A stretch of DNA of 64,000 nt from Scytolyngbya sp. HA4215-MV1 (lineage in GTDB: Bacteria; Cyanobacteriota; Cyanobacteriia; Leptolyngbyales; Leptolyngbyaceae). The notes under the pieces are model-generated. The model saw only the letters and a list, made by a program, of their open reading frames with translations, was not told the DNA's origin and made no database searches. The position numbers were made by a program, and so were the translations under genes. The DNA is taken from the NCBI GenBank assembly GCA_019359045.1, contig JAHHIA010000014.1, forward strand, positions 1 through 64,000. The letters are read 5' to 3'. Position 1 is the first letter of the stretch; the number at the start of each line of letters is the position of its first letter. This document shows positions 56,270 to 64,000 of the stretch, in pieces.

Positions 56270-57538
56270 TCAGTGAACTGTCACTCTGGGTCCGATATAC
56301 CACTCATAGGTAGGACTATCGGGGTCATCATCAATTTGCAATTGGCTTTCTGCGCCATCGACCATGAGCCGTACCAGGTATTCGCCGGGTTTTACATCTT
56401 GAAAAGGAATGGTCACCGCTGTGCCATCTTGTTCGCGGTGGGGGGCATCAAATAGATAGGAAGCTGGTTGTTGGATTCCCCATTCGTTCATCACAACTAC
56501 GATGCGTTGACGAGCACCGAGGGTCAAATTGGTTTGTAGTTGGATCTGTCCCGATCTCAATTCATCTTCTTCTGCGGTGGTTGTCTGGATCGCCACATTC
56601 AACAATCGAGGGCGTAATACAAACGGAGCTGCATTCGATTCTTTGCCACGTCGGTGGGCGATCGCGCCATTGGGCATAGGGGGATGAACCACTTGCAAAC
56701 TTTGAATTCCGGCGCGTAATGAGGTGACAGGCATCTGGGATAACGGCAATACAATTTGAGTTGAACTGATTTCGGGCGGGGTAATATCAATGCCACAAAG
56801 CCGTACCTGAGTTGCCCAATCTCCCTTTAACTGTTTGCCAGTGATGATGAGTGTACTGTCTACCTGAATCGCTTCAGTTACACCGCCCTGTGTCCCTATC
56901 TGCTCAATCTGGGGTTGGTTGTAGAAGGGCATGAGTTCATTGGTCCGACGATCGCGGATGGGTAAGCTCCGAGTGGGCGACTCTTCCCCTTCCACTAGCA
57001 CCACCAATACCTTATAACCGACCGAGAGCAGGTAGGGCGTTTGGAAAAATACTGACCAGGCTTTTGAGAGATCTTCTAAATTGAAATCTAAGGGCACAAT
57101 GTTCATTTGCTGGACTTGTTGTGCCAGCGTCGATTCTTGCAAAAATGGCAAGGTCGAATCTCGACAAGCGGCTCGAATCATTTCCTGGGTCAGAATGCGC
57201 TTATCATTCAGCGTCCGCATCACACTCCCCAACAGTCGTTGTGGCTCCAATTCGGCATCGTTGCCGTAAAAAGTGAACATATAGTACAAATCCAGGGCTG
57301 CCTGTCGTTTGGTGGGCATGCCCCGAGATCGAAAGGGTGTGGCGTCGATATTATTTAACGCTGGATTGGTAATTACCTGATACAAAAACAGATTCACTCC
57401 GGTTTCGGGTGTGCCATTGCCAATTTCAGACGGGCGCACCGTGGTAATGCGTGCGCCTTCAATATCCGTCTGGACTGCCATTTGGAGTGTGCGCTGGAGG
57501 GTAGCTGTGACTGTTGCGACAGCGAGATAAGTACTCAT
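56270..57538 (-). CDS. DUF4255 (Pvc16/Afp16-like) protein of an eCIS
   Basis: 422 residues. The N-terminal 190 residues are DUF4255: YLAVATVTATLQRTLQ, VNLFLYQVITNPALNN, LDLYYMFTFYGNDAELEPQRLLG. DUF4255 is the Pvc16/Afp16-type protein thought to cap or terminate the tube-sheath of phage-tail-like particles. The remainder contains IPT/TIG-like strands (IQVDSTLIITGKQLKGDWATQVRLCG) and a C-terminal Ig-like end. ATG 57538 has GAGGAG upstream. It starts 35 bases after the response-regulator stop on the same strand. Confidence 0.88.
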   Translation of the reverse strand: MSTYLAVATVTATLQRTLQMAVQTDIEGARITTVRPSEIGNGTPETGVNLFLYQVITNPALNNIDATPFRSRGMPTKRQAALDLYYMFTFYGNDAELEPQRLLGSVMRTLNDKRILTQEMIRAACRDSTLPFLQESTLAQQVQQMNIVPLDFNLEDLSKAWSVFFQTPYLLSVGYKVLVVLVEGEESPTRSLPIRDRRTNELMPFYNQPQIEQIGTQGGVTEAIQVDSTLIITGKQLKGDWATQVRLCGIDITPPEISSTQIVLPLSQMPVTSLRAGIQSLQVVHPPMPNGAIAHRRGKESNAAPFVLRPRLLNVAIQTTTAEEDELRSGQIQLQTNLTLGARQRIVVVMNEWGIQQPASYLFDAPHREQDGTAVTIPFQDVKPGEYLVRLMVDGAESQLQIDDDPDSPTYEWYIGPRVTVH

Positions 57539-57573
57539 GAAATCAGCATCTCCTCTTCAAGGGCAAGGCAAAA

Positions 57574-58275
57574 CTAGGCGGAAACCAAACCCAGTTTGAG
57601 GGCTTGCAGTGCTGCTTGGGTGCGACTGTTGACATTGAGTTTTTCAAAAATGGTGGTGAGATAGGCTTTAACGGTGCCAACAGTAATATTGAGTTGTTGC
57701 GAAATCACCTCATTCGATGCGCCCTGAACCAGCCAATGCAACACTTCTCGTTCTCGTTCTGTCAGGTGCACAGTCTGAGTGCCCATCATCGATTGCCCTG
57801 CCGAAAAATGAAACAGTTGAAAAAAACGGGTTGCCACCTCAGGCGACAGATAAATCTGATTTTGCATGACCACTTGGATGGCTTCTAGCAGTTGAACCGA
57901 AAGGTGATGTTTAAACACATAGCCTCTGGCGCCTGCTTGCATCGCTTTGAACACCCATTCTTCTTCTTGATGCCCTGATAACACCAAAACGTGGCTCGTT
58001 TTGGTGCGCGATCGCAACTGTTGCAACAATTCGACCCCATTGCCCTGCGCCAGTTCCATGTCGAGCAAAATCAACATCGGGGATTGTTCAATCACCAGGT
58101 CGATCGCCTGTTGTAGCGATGCTGCTTGCCCGACAATCTGAAATTGCAAAGGACTGGTTGCACTATGGAATTCCAGTAAATTCTTGAGCCCCTGACGAAA
58201 GATTGGGCAATCGTCAACGAGCAATGTAGAGATGGGATGAGTCAGATGGAGTGTTGTAGGAGGCTGTGGATACAT
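57574..58275 (-). CDS. LuxR/NarL-family response regulator
   Basis: 233 residues. REC domain at 15-130 with phospho-acceptor Asp72 in LILLDMELAQGNG, switch Ser/Thr HVLVLSGHQ and Lys FKHHLSV. LuxR-type HTH at 165-228 (TEREREVLHWLVQGASNEVISQQLNITVGTVKAYLTTIFEKLNVNSRTQA). GAAGGAG precedes the ATG 58275. It is followed 35 bases later by DUF4255, so it may sit in the same transcript as the eCIS genes. The HK on the same strand upstream is the obvious partner. Confidence 0.95.
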   Translation of the reverse strand: MYPQPPTTLHLTHPISTLLVDDCPIFRQGLKNLLEFHSATSPLQFQIVGQAASLQQAIDLVIEQSPMLILLDMELAQGNGVELLQQLRSRTKTSHVLVLSGHQEEEWVFKAMQAGARGYVFKHHLSVQLLEAIQVVMQNQIYLSPEVATRFFQLFHFSAGQSMMGTQTVHLTEREREVLHWLVQGASNEVISQQLNITVGTVKAYLTTIFEKLNVNSRTQAALQALKLGLVSA

Positions 58276-58738
58276 CGTAATAGCTCCTTCAAATCACAAC
58301 GTTTGTGGTTACTGGATTGAGGAAACGCCGGGTCGAAATGTCCCATCAGTTCTCTCAGCCATTCCGTACAGCCAAGGGTGATGCAAATTGCAATTCAGAG
58401 TTTGGAACTTCATTTTCATCGCGAAGGCTCATGCAAATCAGGTGACGATCCACTTTAGCAGTCTGCCATTAATGCCTAAGGCTCTTAAAAAACGATTAAA
58501 ATTCTTCAGGTCTAATCAATTTCTCAAGGTAAAGACATGAATTTCAGGAATAGGTGACAATGAAATCATCACCAAATTCATAGCATGATAGGGAGATCAC
58601 TATCATGATGAATGATTCCTGAAAAAGTAGCATTTATCAAATTTTCAGGATTTTCTATCTAAAGTTCTCAATCTAGAATGCTCCGAATTGTGCGTCAAAA
58701 CCCATTCGGGTGAACAGAGGTGTGAGTTTGTAGAGCTT
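58276..58738. other. HK to response-regulator intergenic region with inverted repeats
   Basis: 463 bases between the two minus-strand regulators. It contains a perfect eight-base inverted repeat CATGATAG / CTATCATG (58584-58591, 58600-58607) inside a ten-base repeat TTTCAGGAAT / ATTCCTGAAA (58542-58551, 58615-58624). This may be an operator or leader for the response regulator and eCIS genes. No coding frame stands out. Confidence 0.6.
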
Positions 58739-59833
58739 TCAGGTGGTTCTAGGCAACACGAAACAAAACTGTGCGCCCCCCGTTGGCAAGTTGTCTGCCC
58801 ATAAGTTGCCCTGGTGGGCCAGGATGATTTGCTTGGCGATCGCCAATCCTAACCCAGTTCCTCCCGGACGACGCGAATAGAACGGTGTACCTAAAGCGCG
58901 CAGATCTTCTGCCGATAACCCAGGTCCGCTGTCGCTGATTTTGACCAGAACCTCTGTTTGAAACACTTGCCATTGACAGACAAGTTCTCCTCTCACTGGG
59001 CTAAAAGCGATCGCGTTGCTCAGCAAATTTTGTAAAACTTGCTTCATCTTCCAACGATCGATCCAAAGCCACAGCGGTTGAGTCTCGCAGACCAGGGTGA
59101 GTTGTTTAGCTTCAATCCAGGGCTGCATTTCCTGAAAGCACTGTTGCACCAGTTGTCGCAAGTCACACTGACCCAACCGATTTTCGGAAAAAGTGGTTGG
59201 GTCAGTCAACTGTTGCAGGCTAGTGTGCATTTGCTCCACGGTCGTTTGCAGATTTTCCAACCACTCTTGCGACTTGGGAGTCATGACAGCGGTTTTCAAT
59301 AAGTCAACGTATAACGCAATCAATGACAGGGGAGTGCGTAGTTGATGACGAGTGCGTTGCAATACTTCTTGAGTAGGAGTGTTTTCGACAGTTTGGGAGG
59401 GTTGAAAAAACTGTTGACCCAGCGATTGAGCATACAAGGTCATGCCATATCGTTGATGGTCGGAAAGTGCCGATTCCTGCCAGCACAGCAAATAGCAAGA
59501 AAAGGTGGGAGTATCTCGACAGAGACAGCCAGAGAGCTGATAAGGAGTGGGAAACGGATGAGCGGCGATCTCAAACACTTCAAACAACTGAGTTGTAGAA
59601 ATATGCTGCCAATCGATCGCAGTCTCTAGCTTTAGCAATGTTCCTTCGAGCGATAGTTCACTCCAGACAATGGTTTGATCGGGTTTTGTCTGTCCTGGAT
59701 AAAAGCAGAACAGACACCCTCCGGTGAATGAAAATTGTTGAACAAACTGTTTTAAAGAATTGAGAAGAAGGCTGAGATGAAACTTCTTCTCTCGACAAAC
59801 TGGCGAAGGAGAATCCGACGCTGAAATAAACAT
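58739..59833 (-). CDS. Soluble sensor histidine kinase
   Basis: 364 residues, no transmembrane segment. N-terminal 140 residues look GAF-like (SFTGGCLFCFYPG, YQLSGCLCRDTPTFSCYLLCWQ) with several Cys. HisKA box RHQLRTPLSLIALYVDLLK with His163; ATPase N-box NLLSNAIAF, G1 DSGPGLS, F-box FYSRRPGG and G2 TGLGLAIAK. ATG 59833 has AAGGGGGA upstream. It probably phosphorylates the adjacent LuxR-type regulator. The cluster suggests it senses a cytosolic signal, perhaps redox given its Cys, which is inference. Confidence 0.93.
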   Translation of the reverse strand: MFISASDSPSPVCREKKFHLSLLLNSLKQFVQQFSFTGGCLFCFYPGQTKPDQTIVWSELSLEGTLLKLETAIDWQHISTTQLFEVFEIAAHPFPTPYQLSGCLCRDTPTFSCYLLCWQESALSDHQRYGMTLYAQSLGQQFFQPSQTVENTPTQEVLQRTRHQLRTPLSLIALYVDLLKTAVMTPKSQEWLENLQTTVEQMHTSLQQLTDPTTFSENRLGQCDLRQLVQQCFQEMQPWIEAKQLTLVCETQPLWLWIDRWKMKQVLQNLLSNAIAFSPVRGELVCQWQVFQTEVLVKISDSGPGLSAEDLRALGTPFYSRRPGGTGLGLAIAKQIILAHQGNLWADNLPTGGAQFCFVLPRTT

Positions 59834-60516
59834 TTGAATCCCCCTTAGTCTGCTGGAGATTTTTTAAAGAGCAAACTCAGAATTGAGCACTTCCCACTGG
59901 GTGTATCCCAGTTTTGCGTGTTAAACTTTCATCCCTCAATGCCTGCCCGCTCCGATAAATTAGTTTCAGATCTGTATCTACGTATCTACATCGCAGCTTA
60001 CCCAAAGAGAAGGCAACCGAACCCAAGTCTCCTCTCGATCGAGGAGAAGGATTTGAGGGTGGACTGTTCAATATTTCTGCATTGCCGGAATGCCCCCTCA
60101 AAATAACCATCACAAGGTTTGTCCTAATGGGACAAAATAATGATAAGGCACGAAATCCTGAGCTGGTAAAAACAACCCTTATCTAAGATCACTTAATCTT
60201 TATCCAGATTATAGCCACGACTTTATAGTGTTTTCGGACTTTCCTTGATAATTTACGGCAGAAAATCTACTTATCTTTAGAGAACTTTACGGTTGGAAAG
60301 GTTAAGGGTCGATCGGTAAATTAATTCGCAAAAAATAAATTTCGAATCAGATCATAGTTAAGATCAAAATTAAAGGTGGAAAAATTTACAAACTTGAGCG
60401 TTCATCTCGTGAATTGCGTGGGGATCGATTTGTAGCGATCTATCGGCTTTAAATTTAAACAGGATAGGCTCAAGATAAATCAGCGATCTTCTACACCTCT
60501 AGGAAAATAAATCCAA

Positions 60517-60629
60517 GGAGATTTCCAGAGAAGATTTTACCCTCTGCCATTGCCCTTCGTCTCCGCTCAAGGCAAAAGCTGATTGAGCGGAGACGAAGTC
60601 AGCGGATAATTTGTTTGCTAGAAATCTCC
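60517..60629. repeat. Nested inverted repeat with 16-bp perfect hairpin
   Basis: Core arms at 60555-60570 and 60583-60598 are perfectly complementary over 16 bases with a 12-base loop. An outer nine-base pair GGAGATTTC / GAAATCTCC flanks it at 60517-60525 and 60621-60629, almost centred on the core. No T-run follows. It may be a leader structure, small RNA or remnant of a mobile palindrome. Confidence 0.78.
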
Positions 60630-60673
60630 CAAATTGTCTGTTGGTCTGTCAAGATTGATATGAGGGATAGATA

Positions 60674-60705
60674 GTGCGCTCACAGAGCGGGTGTCCCGCG
60701 CGCAC
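60674..60705. promoter_or_regulatory. GC-rich hairpin in the eCIS core gene leader
   Basis: GTGCGC (60674) pairs with GCGCAC (60700), and GCGGG (60687) with CCCGC (60695) inside it, three-base loop and seven-base bulge on one side, followed by ATTTTG. GC-rich in an AT-rich stretch. Confidence 0.55.
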
Positions 60706-60956
60706 ATTTTGCTTGCGTCGTGAAGAAGAGGCTCACACGACCAACCCGCAAAACTCAATTGACAGCCTACCAGAGTTTAATTAGAAAATGGTTTGAGACT
60801 GTGCATCGCATCACAGCCCATGCTGAAATTGTCATTTTAGTTAATATAGATATTGTCTAGTTGTCTTGTGAAATAAAGATCTGCAGACATTAAATCCAGA
60901 TTGAGGTTGGCTTAGTTTCGGTTACGGGTGGTTTTGTAATTTGTCGCATCAGGTCA

Positions 60957-63900
60957 ATGCCGATGAATCCCCGCTCTCAACTTCAGTCCAGCCCGAATCA
61001 ACCTGCTCATCTGTCTGCCAAGATTCAGCAACGTCCCTGGCATGATCCTGTGGCTGAGCCATCTCAAGCGGGTGAGCAACCGAAAGGAGCCATTGCCGAT
61101 TTTTCCCATGTGGATCTGTTTTCCCATGCGCCCGTGCGTGCCCCTATTCAAGCTAAGTTGACGGTGGGCGAACCTAATGACCCGTATGAGCAGGAAGCCG
61201 ATCGGGTTGCCGAGCATGTCATGACCATGGCTCCCCCATCTGCGCCCAATCTGCAGCGTCAGGAGGAGGGCGGATTGAAAATGAATTCCCTGCTTCAGCG
61301 GCAGGAACAGGATGATGATCTGCCAGGCTCTCCCCTGGCAGGTAGGGTTACACCTTTCGCTCAGCGGCAAGCCCCCGAGGAAGATGCAGAAGCTGTTCAA
61401 ATGAAGGGCGATGATTGTGCATCGGAAGAAAAAACGGTGCAGCGGCAAGGTGTAGGTCATCCAGAAGTGGGGCAATCCCTGGAGAGCCGGTTGAGCCCAA
61501 CGCAAGGCGGTGGCAATCCCTTACCGGATGATGTGCGATCGTTCATGGAACCCCGCTTTGGCGCAGACTTTAGCCAGGTGCGGGTGCATACCGATGGTGA
61601 TGCGGTGCAGATGAGCCAAGACTTAAATGCTCAAGCCTTCACCCACAAACAAGATGTTTACTTTGGTGCTGGAAAATCTCCTGCTAACGATGCCCTGACT
61701 GCCCATGAGTTGACCCATGTCGTGCAGCAGGCAACTGTGCCGCTACCCCTGGTACAGCGAGATGAGCAGACAGGTGGGATGTCTACGCCGCAGGGCACCT
61801 CTGCGTCTGGAACGGCACCTAATGCTAGTATTCCTACCGCAGCCCAAACCGAAGCACGTAAGCTGATCGATCAGGCGTTGCAAGACTTCTCCCAATCTGC
61901 CTTTAGAGACATTACCGATTGGTCAATTGCAACCGACGCAGAAAAACTAAAGCTCATTGATAAAGCCACTGACTTGGGACTGGGTTGGGTTGGTCCGAGG
62001 GATGAGGCGGCATTGGAACGTTGCTGGGCAAGTTTTGGTACGGGTTTTGAGGCGGCAGTTGAAGGCAGCCCCTATTTGTGGAATCGCAGTGTTAAGCGCG
62101 GTGTAGAGCCAGAGGCGATTCCACAAATCAAAGGCAAGTACGCCCAGTTCAAGCAAGACGTTCTTGCTACCGTCACAGATAACCTCTACAAAAATGAGGA
62201 AAAAGTTGTTGCTGAAATGGCACAGTTTGGCATCATTCCATCCCCCAAACTGCTCAGCCCCAAAGCGGCTAGCAAGTTAATGAAAGTAGACGTGGCTCCT
62301 ACTGTAGGCAAATCTTCTCCAACCGAACGGTTGAAAGAACAGGCTCAACTGGCAAAAGTGGTGCAAAACCATAAACAGCATCTGGAAGAACTGAAGAAAT
62401 GTCATGTTGGAATTGATAATCGTCAGTTCGATCCGGGCAACCCCACTGAGAGCTACCAGGATATCGTTCTCTATGAAGGGATGACCAGTTGGCAGTGGGT
62501 TAAAAGTACTTGGGACAAAGTTACCGCTGAGATTGCCCTGATTTTTAATGCCTGGCCCGCGCTCTATGCAGCGGATACTCAGGGGACACTGGGATCTTTT
62601 GCTAACCAGTCTTATGACAAAGTTGCGGATGCTGGGGGAGGGTTGCCTGCCGATCCACTGGGTGCCAACGACCAGGTTCAGTCCGGTCTGGGACAGGTTC
62701 GGGAAACGCTCAATCGGGTCCTCGAAAATATTCAAAATGTGCGGGACAAGGTGGAAGGCGGCGGTGCCGATGCGCTTGACTTCGCCCCGGTTCATTCGGC
62801 TATTTTCAGTGGGAGTGCTGGTTCGCGTAAATGGTCGCGGGCAATCTATTCACCCATCATGAGTGACGAGCGAGAGGTGAAAGATACCGCTGCGGCGGCA
62901 GCTAAATTCGCGATCGATGCTGCCCTTTTCGTTGCGATGATTGCAGGAGTAGTTGGGACGATGGGTGGAGCGGCGATCGCAGTGGGAGTTGCCGCCGCAG
63001 GAGCACTGAAAGCAGATACACGAGCCAGTGAGCTAGCTGCTGCTCGCGGAGCCGCTGCCGGACAAGACAGCGAGTTGGTGACGAAAGAAGCGGTCACGGC
63101 TGCTGATGCTGAAGCATTTAGTAAAAAAATTGAATTGGGGATAGTGGCGCTGACCAGTGCCCTGGCGATCGGGGTGGAAGCCGCCGCAGCGGCAAAAGCG
63201 GCTAAGCCACCAACCCCGGGTGGGGCAGCGGCTGAAGAAGGTGCGGAGGGAGCTGCCGGACTGAGATCGCGTTTGAATCAACGCCAGAGCACTCCAGAAT
63301 CACCTACTCCAGCAGCAGAAGCCGCGGGAGCGGCAGGCAAAACTGCAGCTGCCGGAGCCATGAAATCGTGGGGAGGTATTCCGGTGGGGGCAAGACCCAA
63401 CTTAGTCGCTGAAGTGGTGAACAAACGCCTTGCTTCCGATGGAGTGCCTGAAATTGGGGCTAGCTTCGTCAAGGGCAAAGCAGGATTTTTTGATGCACCC
63501 AGTTGGTCGATGAAACTGCCAGAAGAATGGTTTGTTAAAGATGCAATTAGCGAACAAGAATTCTTTGACATGGTAGAGGTGTCTTACCACGAAGCTCGCC
63601 ATGCTCGTCAATGGTATAACGCTGCTCGTCTAAAAGCTGGGGAAGGCGGATTTGCCAATGCCGATGATTTGGCAAGTCATCTCGGAATCCGTAAGGACAT
63701 TGCGCAAAAAGCCTGGTCTGAACCAATGCCAAGTTCTGATCCACTGTATGCTCAAACTCAAGAAATTTATAACAACGTTTGGGGGGCTAACCGAGCTCAA
63801 CGAAATCAAATTCTGGATGAATGGAAGGCTTCCTGTGAGGATCTTGAGGCAAAAACTGATGCTTTGAAAGCTTTGAAAGACAAACCAAAAACAGATCCTG

Positions 63901-64000
63901 CGGTTCAACGCGCAGAAGCTGAGCTTACAACAGCCCAGCAACGGAACGATCGCGCAACACAAGCTTACCAAAACATGCCGGAAGAACGGGATGCTTACAC
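60957..64000 (+). CDS. eCIS core (DUF4157) protein with two HExxH motifs, partial
   Basis: At least 1014 residues, open to the window end; ATG 60957 (a second in-frame ATG at 60963). N-terminal Gln/Pro-rich segment, then EPNDPYEQEADRVAEHVM, and DVRSFMEPRFGADFSQVRVHTDGDAVQMSQDLNAQAF followed by AHELTHVVQQ (HExxH at 250-254), the eCIS core/DUF4157 signature. Residues 300-640 are helical and unknown. An Ala/Gly-rich hydrophobic region lies at about 648-700. A second HExxH, HEARH at 878-882 (SYHEARHARQWY), lies in a C-terminal domain with charged helices. This layout fits a modular cargo, toxin or particle-loading protein. It is not clear whether either site is catalytic. Confidence 0.86.
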   Translation, partial: MPMNPRSQLQSSPNQPAHLSAKIQQRPWHDPVAEPSQAGEQPKGAIADFSHVDLFSHAPVRAPIQAKLTVGEPNDPYEQEADRVAEHVMTMAPPSAPNLQRQEEGGLKMNSLLQRQEQDDDLPGSPLAGRVTPFAQRQAPEEDAEAVQMKGDDCASEEKTVQRQGVGHPEVGQSLESRLSPTQGGGNPLPDDVRSFMEPRFGADFSQVRVHTDGDAVQMSQDLNAQAFTHKQDVYFGAGKSPANDALTAHELTHVVQQATVPLPLVQRDEQTGGMSTPQGTSASGTAPNASIPTAAQTEARKLIDQALQDFSQSAFRDITDWSIATDAEKLKLIDKATDLGLGWVGPRDEAALERCWASFGTGFEAAVEGSPYLWNRSVKRGVEPEAIPQIKGKYAQFKQDVLATVTDNLYKNEEKVVAEMAQFGIIPSPKLLSPKAASKLMKVDVAPTVGKSSPTERLKEQAQLAKVVQNHKQHLEELKKCHVGIDNRQFDPGNPTESYQDIVLYEGMTSWQWVKSTWDKVTAEIALIFNAWPALYAADTQGTLGSFANQSYDKVADAGGGLPADPLGANDQVQSGLGQVRETLNRVLENIQNVRDKVEGGGADALDFAPVHSAIFSGSAGSRKWSRAIYSPIMSDEREVKDTAAAAAKFAIDAALFVAMIAGVVGTMGGAAIAVGVAAAGALKADTRASELAAARGAAAGQDSELVTKEAVTAADAEAFSKKIELGIVALTSALAIGVEAAAAAKAAKPPTPGGAAAEEGAEGAAGLRSRLNQRQSTPESPTPAAEAAGAAGKTAAAGAMKSWGGIPVGARPNLVAEVVNKRLASDGVPEIGASFVKGKAGFFDAPSWSMKLPEEWFVKDAISEQEFFDMVEVSYHEARHARQWYNAARLKAGEGGFANADDLASHLGIRKDIAQKAWSEPMPSSDPLYAQTQEIYNNVWGANRAQRNQILDEWKASCEDLEAKTDALKALKDKPKTDPAVQRAEAELTTAQQRNDRATQAYQNMPEERDAY

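Larger units (their letters stand above)
59834..60956. other. 1.1-kb divergent non-coding region before the eCIS core gene
   Basis: No open frame of interest. It is AT-rich and carries two structured elements (60517-60629 and 60674-60705). The promoters for the kinase on the left and the eCIS core gene on the right should be here. Length and structure are unusual for this window. Confidence 0.6.

Noticed and set aside
60954-64000. Several minus-strand open frames opposite the eCIS core gene
   Set aside because: They lie antisense to a long open frame with clear DUF4157 homology and have no recognisable domains.
1-64000. CRISPR arrays, insertion sequences, prophage, tRNA or rRNA genes
   Set aside because: Looked for regular spaced repeats, transposase motifs, phage structural genes and RNA gene folds by eye; none found. 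The eCIS genes are phage-tail-like but not prophage.

Overview
The window is cyanobacterial chromosome. It opens with the 3' end of psbA (photosystem II D1) and carries psaK (photosystem I) and the cyanobacterial hydrocarbon pair ado/aar. A small PCP-reductase-like gene and frequent GCGATCGC (HIP1-type) octamers agree with this. Gene content and base composition suggest a filamentous, Leptolyngbya/Oscillatoriales-like cyanobacterium, but the exact taxon cannot be read from the sequence. Most of the window is ordinary chromosome; no insertion sequence, prophage, CRISPR array, rRNA or tRNA was seen.

Left part (1-20.6 kb): psbA end, a bactofilin, and a large protein joining a PlsY-like membrane domain to an ATP-grasp/phosphohistidine phosphotransferase. 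Then come dusB, a seven-bladed WD40 protein, thiO, a YbjN-type protein beside a lipoate-ligase-like protein, an M50 protease with CBS domains, psaK, trpF, folE and an SDR dehydrogenase. The fatty-acid/alkane block ado-aar-accA follows, then an orphan MalG-type ABC permease and metF.

FHA/PP2C/CHAT cluster (20.6-29.4 kb): SPFH-FHA fusion, zinc-ribbon PP2C phosphatase, CHAT (caspase-like) protease-FHA fusion, an unknown 208-residue protein, and on the opposite strand an FHA-PrsW intramembrane protease. Three FHA proteins, one phosphatase and two protease-like proteins side by side look like a phosphorylation-controlled proteolysis module; no kinase is adjacent.

Middle (29.4-50 kb): lgt; a complete BMP-type (nucleoside/simple sugar-like) ABC importer operon; an oxidative-stress block with glutathione reductase, a Prx5-type peroxiredoxin and a divergent PerR/Fur regulator. 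A 7-1-7 palindrome lies in front of the peroxiredoxin gene and a good sigma-70 promoter in front of the regulator. Then META, DUF429, TPR and alkyltransferase-like proteins, a Ser/Thr kinase, maf and ppc.

Right end (50.5-64 kb): a DUF1574/SGNH-like protein with four N-terminal repeats, then what appears to be the edge of an extracellular contractile injection system (eCIS). On the minus strand lie a histidine kinase, a LuxR-type response regulator, a DUF4255 (Pvc16/Afp16-like) protein, a 78-residue protein and an Afp15-like AAA ATPase. Divergent from them, past 1.1 kb of structured non-coding DNA, begins a protein of more than 1000 residues with the eCIS core (DUF4157) domain and two HExxH motifs; it runs off the window. 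Sheath, tube and baseplate genes are not in view and probably lie beyond 64 kb or elsewhere.
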